This document shows positions 61,648-64,000 of a DNA stretch of 64,000 nt, piece by piece. Source of the stretch: Loxodes magnus. Its lineage: Eukaryota; Ciliophora; Karyorelictea; Loxodida; Loxodidae. The translations under genes and the position numbers were made by a program. The first letter of the stretch is position 1, and each line of letters opens with the position of its first letter. Location: contig CAMPDV010000113.1 in the NCBI GenBank assembly GCA_946699065.1, positions 248,001 through 312,000 of the forward strand, given 5' to 3'. The notes beneath the pieces are model-generated. The model saw only the letters and a list, made by a program, of their open reading frames with translations. It had not been told where the DNA came from and did not search any database.

Positions 61648-61999
61648 ATAAATAAATAAATTTTATTATAGAGCGCGTAGCACTCTCGTTGGTCCGCAGC
61701 TCTTTAAAAAATTTTTCATACTGACAAGAATGTTTTTTATTGATAAAATTATCAGATACTGGTAGCCCTTGTTCAATACTGGTATAATTATTCAGTATTG
61801 ATAAAAATGTTCAATACTGATATAATTTTAGAATACTCGTAATCTTTAATACTTGCTGGAGGTCCAAGGACATGGCAGGATTGTGTCTCATTGCATCACC
61901 AAAGCAGAGGACGACATTTGTCAATTATGGGTACTTAAATTCCCAACCTCTGATGAAGATGACCTTGTTGTTCGCTTTCGAACAACTATAGCGGTTTTA
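61648..61999 (-). mobile_element. SINE-like element, copy 3 (single head module)
   Basis: Minus-strand copy of the SINE at 1931-2432: head AAAACCGCTATAGTTGTTCG, one CTTCATCAGAGG module, ~20 bp repeats, hairpin 61669-61704 and TTTATTTATTTA tail. It lies away from the satellite and from LINE-1, so it represents an independent insertion and defines the element's ends. No clear target-site duplication was seen. Confidence 0.65.
61669..61704 (-). other. Terminal hairpin, SINE copy 3
   Basis: Minus-strand AAAGAGCTGCGGACC ... CTACGCGCTCTATAAT; the clearest example of the stem AGAGC-(T)-GCG with CGC-GCTCT. Confidence 0.65.
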
Positions 62000-62540
62000 A
62001 AAAATATAATAATAATTGTTTTATTTAAGCTAAGTATTTAGTAAAGAAATATTTTAATTAGATTCTAAATTCTTTTTATACCTAAAGATAACAAAATTTT
62101 ACCAAAATACCCAAAAATAACAAAATTTATATGCACATTAAAATATTAAAAAAATAAAAGATTATTGTAAATAATAAAAAAGCTAAGACTAAACTTAAAT
62201 AAAGAAAAAGCTAATATGCTTTTAGATTTGTAAATCAAAAATAAATGAAATGCAGATAAAATTTTAAGTATTATATTTATCCCTTTACTATTCATTAGTA
62301 ATTTTAATTAAAATTATTTTAAAATGCTAATATCAAATATTAACAGAGAAAAATAAAGGAAAGCTTTAACTTGATTAATTTATGCAATAATTATGAAATT
62401 TTGTTTAAAGAATCATTTAGAATTATCTGTAAGGATTTATTCAGTATTTTATGCTTAATTAAAGTAAAACCATCATATTTAAAATTATAATAATTATCTT
62501 AAAGTTAAGCAGTGACTAGAAATTTTTATTACAAGTTATA
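62000..62540. other. A+T-rich stretch, no gene seen
   Basis: No domain or repeat recognised upstream of the open frame at 62541. Confidence 0.5.
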
Positions 62541-63347
62541 ATGAAAATGTTAACTAAAAAAGGAATCCAAAAGCATAGCTAAAAGCTTTTTTCCATTTAT
62601 TCATAATCTCTCCTTGAGGAAATAATGTCCTCTCCTTAAAAAACAGTTTTAATAGCCATAAGAGATTAAAGAAAGAGCATAAAAGCATTTTCTTATCCAT
62701 GGAATAGTACCTTAGAAGAAAGATTATAGAGCCAAAATTGTCAAAACTCTTAAATATTAGATAAATAGAATTTTTTATTCAGAAAGTATAGCAGCCTTTA
62801 GTCTTAAAATTAAAATTGGAGAGGATTATAATTTAAAAATAATCTAAGCAAAAATTTTATTAAGAACTAAAGCTAAATCGCTAGTCAAACTGCTGATGAT
62901 TAGAAGATATAAATTTAAAATTAGTAAAAATTGTTGCAACTAAATTAAAAACAGCAAGAAATTTAGATAGCAAGACGAAAGCTATCAAAACTATAATAAA
63001 AGAATTCAGAAAAAATAGTTAAATTAAATTAGATTTAAAAATAGAAATAAAGCTGATAGGTAGAGTTTAAGCAAAAAGAAATTTAATAAAATATAAATGA
63101 ATTAATTAAAAAAATGAACTTAGATGAAAATATTGATTAAGAAATTAATGAAAATTTAAAGAATTCCTTCGAGTAGGAAAAAGAAAAAGAAGAGTGTCAA
63201 TCCCCTTAGTGTAAATTAATAATTATATCTTGTTTCCTAGAAAAGAATTAAAATTTTATTATATATGCTTTTCTGCTTACAAGTTTCTTCCTGCTAAAAT
63301 ACTTTTATTAGATTTAAGAAGCTTTAAGAAACTAAAATAGCAACTGA
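62541..63347 (+). CDS. Candidate Gln-rich coiled-coil ORF (TAA/TAG = Gln)
   Basis: Starts at ATGAAAATG. With TAA/TAG as Gln it is open to TGA at 63054-63056 (171 residues); reading through that codon it continues to TGA at 63345-63347 (268). The middle is very Gln-rich and helical (KIQIQNQQKLLQLNQKQQ). The part after the first TGA is acidic and helical (ELIKKMNLDENIDQEINE), with a CQSPQC pair. Gln from TAA/TAG reaches about a quarter of residues, far above a typical protein; non-coding A+T-rich DNA can produce the same. In favour are an ATG start and only one TGA where chance would give about four. No family recognised; a low-confidence gene. Confidence 0.35.
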
Positions 63348-63510
63348 TTTTAGTTAATTTACTGAAATTAAAAAAATTAAATAAAATTTATTTTATTACT
63401 ATTATTATTTAAGATCTTATAACTTGAAACTTTAAAATAAATTTTGTAGGATATTCAAACTTTTATTTAAAGCACAACGAATTTCGAAGATTTTTTAAAG
63501 AAAAATTAAA
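63348..63510. other. A+T-rich stretch, no gene seen
   Basis: Between the candidate ORF and the edge repeat; contains a short ATTATT run. Nothing else seen. Confidence 0.4.
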
Positions 63511-64000
63511 AAAAATTGCGAATTTTAAAAATATTTATAACTTTATAGCTAGTATAATCAAAATTAACTTCATTTTATTTAACTTTTAATTATATTAATA
63601 CAAATAAATTTCTGTGATTTAATATCTATAAAATTTATTTTAAAAATATTACATTCAAGCTTTTATTAGTTACTGAAATTTAAATTATTTTTATCCATTT
63701 TGAACTGAATAATCTAAGAAATTCATAATCTAGATTTATTCTAATTTATTTTTTTTACCTCTTTATATTTCAAACATTTTAGCATTTTATTTTTTTCGTT
63801 AAATTTTAGTATGATATAAAAAAGGCTTACCAAAATACTAAAAATTGAAAAAGAATAATCATCATAAAATCTGGATATAAATATTAAGTTTCTGCTTTAT
63901 ATAATTTTTAATTTTATAGCTTTTGTTTTAAAATATAACTTAAGATCAGAAAAAAGAAGAAGTTTAGATTAAAAAATAAAGAAAAATTTCGCTTCACTTT
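63511..64000 (-). repeat. A+T-rich repeat, inverted copy of 34490-35020
   Basis: Runs to the window edge and presumably beyond. It lacks the ORF1-type element that follows the copy at 35020, so the point near 63511 may be an uninterrupted insertion site. Confidence 0.75.

Noticed and set aside
1-64000. Ciliate telomere repeats or chromosome-breakage sequence
   Set aside because: No run of two or more CCCCAA/GGGGTT-type repeats and no obvious conserved breakage motif was seen; isolated TTGGGG near 1980 is part of the SINE head.

Overview
The window is about 80% A+T and carries no intact conventional gene. Read with the standard code nothing long is open. Read with TAA and TAG as glutamine, many stretches resolve into recognisable proteins: non-LTR reverse transcriptases, an AP-type endonuclease tail, coiled-coil/CCHC zinc-knuckle ORF1 proteins and a ubiquitin-like domain. 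That points to a ciliate nuclear genome. The density of repeats and decayed mobile elements suggests germline (micronuclear) or germline-limited DNA; a Tetrahymena-like oligohymenophorean is my first guess. TGA falls at several conserved tryptophan positions, so a ciliate that also reads TGA as Trp (karyorelict- or Condylostoma-like) stays open.

Layout. 1-4972: a satellite half-unit (Bf), then a SINE-like element and a 5'-truncated LINE on the minus strand. 4973-27178: five head-to-tail copies of a roughly 4.44 kb satellite unit in two length variants, order a-b-a-a-b. 27179-32549 and 39074-44444: the 5.37 kb arms of a nearly perfect inverted repeat around a 6.5 kb spacer. The spacer is full of ORF1-type retroelements, some nested in a structured composite element (X). 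44446-50962: an inverted copy of 1-4972, carrying the same LINE and SINE plus 1.55 kb absent from the left copy. 50963-56115: decayed inverted satellite units. 56116-59960: a second LINE, interrupted twice by ORF1-only elements with target-site duplications. 59960-64000: A+T-rich DNA with a ubiquitin-like remnant, a third SINE copy, a Gln-rich open frame and a partial inverted repeat of 34490-35020.

The most interesting layer is the retroelement community. One family (called Y here) encodes only a coiled-coil plus CCHC protein. It starts at an A-run and ATG, ends in a (TTA)n tail, and makes 9-17 bp target duplications. Pre-integration sites for two insertions survive elsewhere in the window. 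A second set of elements shares a 3' terminal bulged hairpin followed by a TTTA-rich tail, with one apparent compensatory base change. No tRNA, rRNA, CRISPR array, telomere or LTR/Polinton-type element was supportable.
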